The position numbers were made by a program, and so were the translations under genes. Of a DNA stretch of 64,000 nt, positions 61,791 to 64,000 are shown piece by piece (positions within the stretch are counted from its first letter, which is position 1; each line of letters opens with the position of its first letter). The DNA is from Phoebastria nigripes (lineage: Eukaryota; Chordata; Aves; Procellariiformes; Diomedeidae): assembly GCA_035582835.1 (NCBI GenBank), contig JAYKAV010001278.1, forward strand, positions 124,001-188,000. Direction: 5' to 3'. The notes under the pieces are model-generated. The model did not search any database and had not been told where the DNA came from. It worked only from the letters and a program-made list of their open reading frames with translations.

Positions 61791-64000
61791 CGGTTGGAGT
61801 TAGTGGGACCCTCACACGCATTTCAGGCTTTGTGACCGTAGGCTTATAATTAAAGATTTGTTGGTATCAAGTTAATATCTTTAAAAAAAAAATATCGTTA
61901 TTCACTTTCTAATGTATGATATATTCCTTTAAACCTGAAGGTTTTGACTGTTTCTTTTGGAAGATGAAATGTTATTGGAAGGAAGTCTGGGCTCAGAATG
62001 AGAAAGAAGGAAAAAAAGCTTTTAGACCACAATTTTGAAGTGACCTCATTAGCCTCTCTAAGTATGCAGCTCTCCAAGTCATGCCAGTGATAGACCGTAG
62101 GACACCACTACCTGTCAGGCCTTCCTGGCCTCCTGCATGCTGTATATATTTTTCCCATAGCCTTCTTTGCACTCTGGCCAGGCCAAGATTTCTGTTTGGG
62201 AAAAGTTCTCAGGACAATTGGAGTCTCCTTTAGTCCAGCTCTGAGCTCCTCTTTGCTCTGTTAGTTTTGCTGACGCAGATGCTGGAGAAAAGCCGGCATG
62301 AAGGTTACTGAATGAAACTTGTGAAAGGAGTGGGGACACTGAGCAATCTTCATCTGTGTACAGACAGAAGTTGTAGCTCGTTTGCCTGTGCTTATGCTGA
62401 GGACATAGAGAAAACCATCAGCTTTATGTGTTCATTTTTCTCACCTATATGCACAGGTACAGGTTGATTCCACTCTCAACCACTTCAAAGAACTGAAATT
62501 CCTTTCTTCTCATGGGTGATGCATACCTGGTGACTGGTCACTATCGGTGTTTAAGAACTGTAACAGAGTTGTGAAAAGAATTTACCATGTGTACGTGTTA
62601 TTCTGTTTTATCACTCCTTGCTGGCACCTTGCCCTCTTAGTTGCTCTCTAGCAAAAGGGATAGGATGTTTGCAGCAGAGCCTGCAAAGCTGTGTACAGCC
62701 CTGAGTTGTCTGCAGGCATCTACATACCCCCATCTACACANTTCCCTGTTCAGATGGGGAAATAACTGGGACACGGAGGGCAGAAAAACCATCCCTCTGC
62801 CTCCAAATAGCCCATGTTTGCATCATATCAGTTTTTGAAAACTAAAAATCCACCCTGCACTAGTTATTTTCAGGATTGCAACCTAAAGGATGAGATCTTC
62901 TGTTCCTTTTTGTACAAGTGTACTGAACTCCTGTCTCTTCTGGGTGATACCTCAAAGAACTTAGTGCCTAAGAAGGCCTGGAGGGATGTGTCTGGGCTTT
63001 GTTTTCCAAAATAAGAAACTCCTTTTGGAAACTTAGGTCTGTGTTTGCATGCATCCACATCATGACTTCTTGCCCTTCACCATCCTTCCAAAGTCAGGCA
63101 ATTCCACAATAAACAGAAAGCAGAAATTCTTTGCAGGCATCTTCTGTGATAGGCGATTTGGTTGATGGCTTTTGAATTGGTTCTTTGGACGCATCTGGAT
63201 TTCCTAGTAGAACACTGATTTCCAGGTTGTGTATTTTGGGAAAGGGATATATATCAACAGTCACTTAATAGTTATTTCAATGAGTGAAGCACCTAACTAA
63301 CTATTGAAAATTTAAGCTACAGGGTGTATAAGTAAACAGTTTTGAGATGTTATTTCTAAACAGGCTCAGCAGCACATAAGCCTGGCTGCTGAAATTGTTC
63401 TTGGTCTAGTTCAACGACCCTCAACCGCAGTTTTTGTTATATTGGTCTGTATGGTGATTATCTTTTCCTCCTCACTTTGGAGTCCTTAGCATTCAGTTTG
63501 AAGAGGACAGAAATGTCTGTTTATAGGACAGCCTCATCAAAAACAGAAATGAAAGGAAATAGAAAAGAATGTAAATATCTGAAGGCTTTACATACTTGGG
63601 CCTTTTTTATGCCATGTCCGATTCCCATTTCTAAGTATGCACTGTCAGAAACACCATTTGAAAATTTAAGGATTTTACTTCATGGGAATTTCAAGCATAA
63701 TATCCTCACTGAGCACCCTGGAAAATGAGGACTTGCTTTATAGCTTAATTCCCTTTTAGTTTTCCTGGCAAGACACATGCAAATCTGTTTTCCCTGTTTG
63801 CCAGGAAGAAAACAAAAGTCTAGTTCCTCACCTTTCTAGAAAATTCCTTACTACTCATCTCCTTCCATGTAACATAAGCCATTTGAACCCCTCTGATCAG
63901 TAATATGTGTGCTAGATTCATCCCAAAAGCATCATCCCCTGGATTAATGCATACTTTTCCTTTTGCGTCCATCCGCTGGCCAGCCTGCTGGCTCCCTGCC

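Larger units (their letters stand above)
53437..64000 (-). other. Large ZCCHC24 intron, upstream end in this window
   Basis: Non-coding. It holds MIR-type fragments, a purine/pyrimidine inverted block (58663-58715), a 21-nt poly(T) run and a GC-richer patch at about 60470-60760. One N at 62741. I searched by eye for the CCHC knuckle exon of ZCCHC24 (YLCHLCFNKGHYIKDCPQ in any codon use, minus strand) and for its N-terminus and did not find them, so the intron seems to run past the window end. Confidence 0.55.

Overview
This is vertebrate nuclear DNA, almost certainly from a bird. It has long non-coding stretches, spliceosomal exons with clean GT-AG signals, ancient MIR/CORE-SINE and L2-type remnants, a CR1 LINE fragment, and a solo LTR of the ERVL-like type common in neoavian birds (recognised from memory, not searched). 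Nothing bacterial or viral-genomic is present. Eight isolated single N bases point to a draft assembly.

The only protein-coding gene I can support is ZCCHC24, a small 3CxxC zinc-finger protein, on the minus strand. Its last two coding exons are in the window: the penultimate at 16315-16479 (55 codons) and the terminal at 5204-5317 (37 codons plus stop). They join in phase 0 and carry the three CxxC pairs of the 3CxxC domain. The exon(s) for the N-terminus and the CCHC knuckle were not found, so they should lie beyond position 64000.

Layout from left to right: 1-450 is probably flanking DNA past the 3' end of the gene. About 451-5203 is the probable long 3' UTR, with a MIR3-like SINE, a GC-rich island and two notable perfect hairpins. 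5318-16314 is the last intron (about 11 kb), carrying the solo LTR at 9609-10204 with a 5-bp target duplication. 16480-64000 is one very large intron (at least 47.5 kb), holding an orphan CpG island near 32029-32350, L2-like LINE pieces at 39840-40720 and 41810-42060, a sauropsid repeat at 45545-45745, a CR1 reverse-transcriptase fragment at 53228-53436, several decayed MIRs, homopolymer runs and two short tandem duplications.

The many short open reading frames in the introns look like chance frames: they have no recognisable domains, no matching splice context and often overlap repeats. I found no convincing new biological system. The items most worth a second look are the intronic CpG island, the hairpins in the 3' UTR, the stop codon nested in an AATAAA hexamer, and the LTR, which carries a CRE and a TATA box inside the intron.
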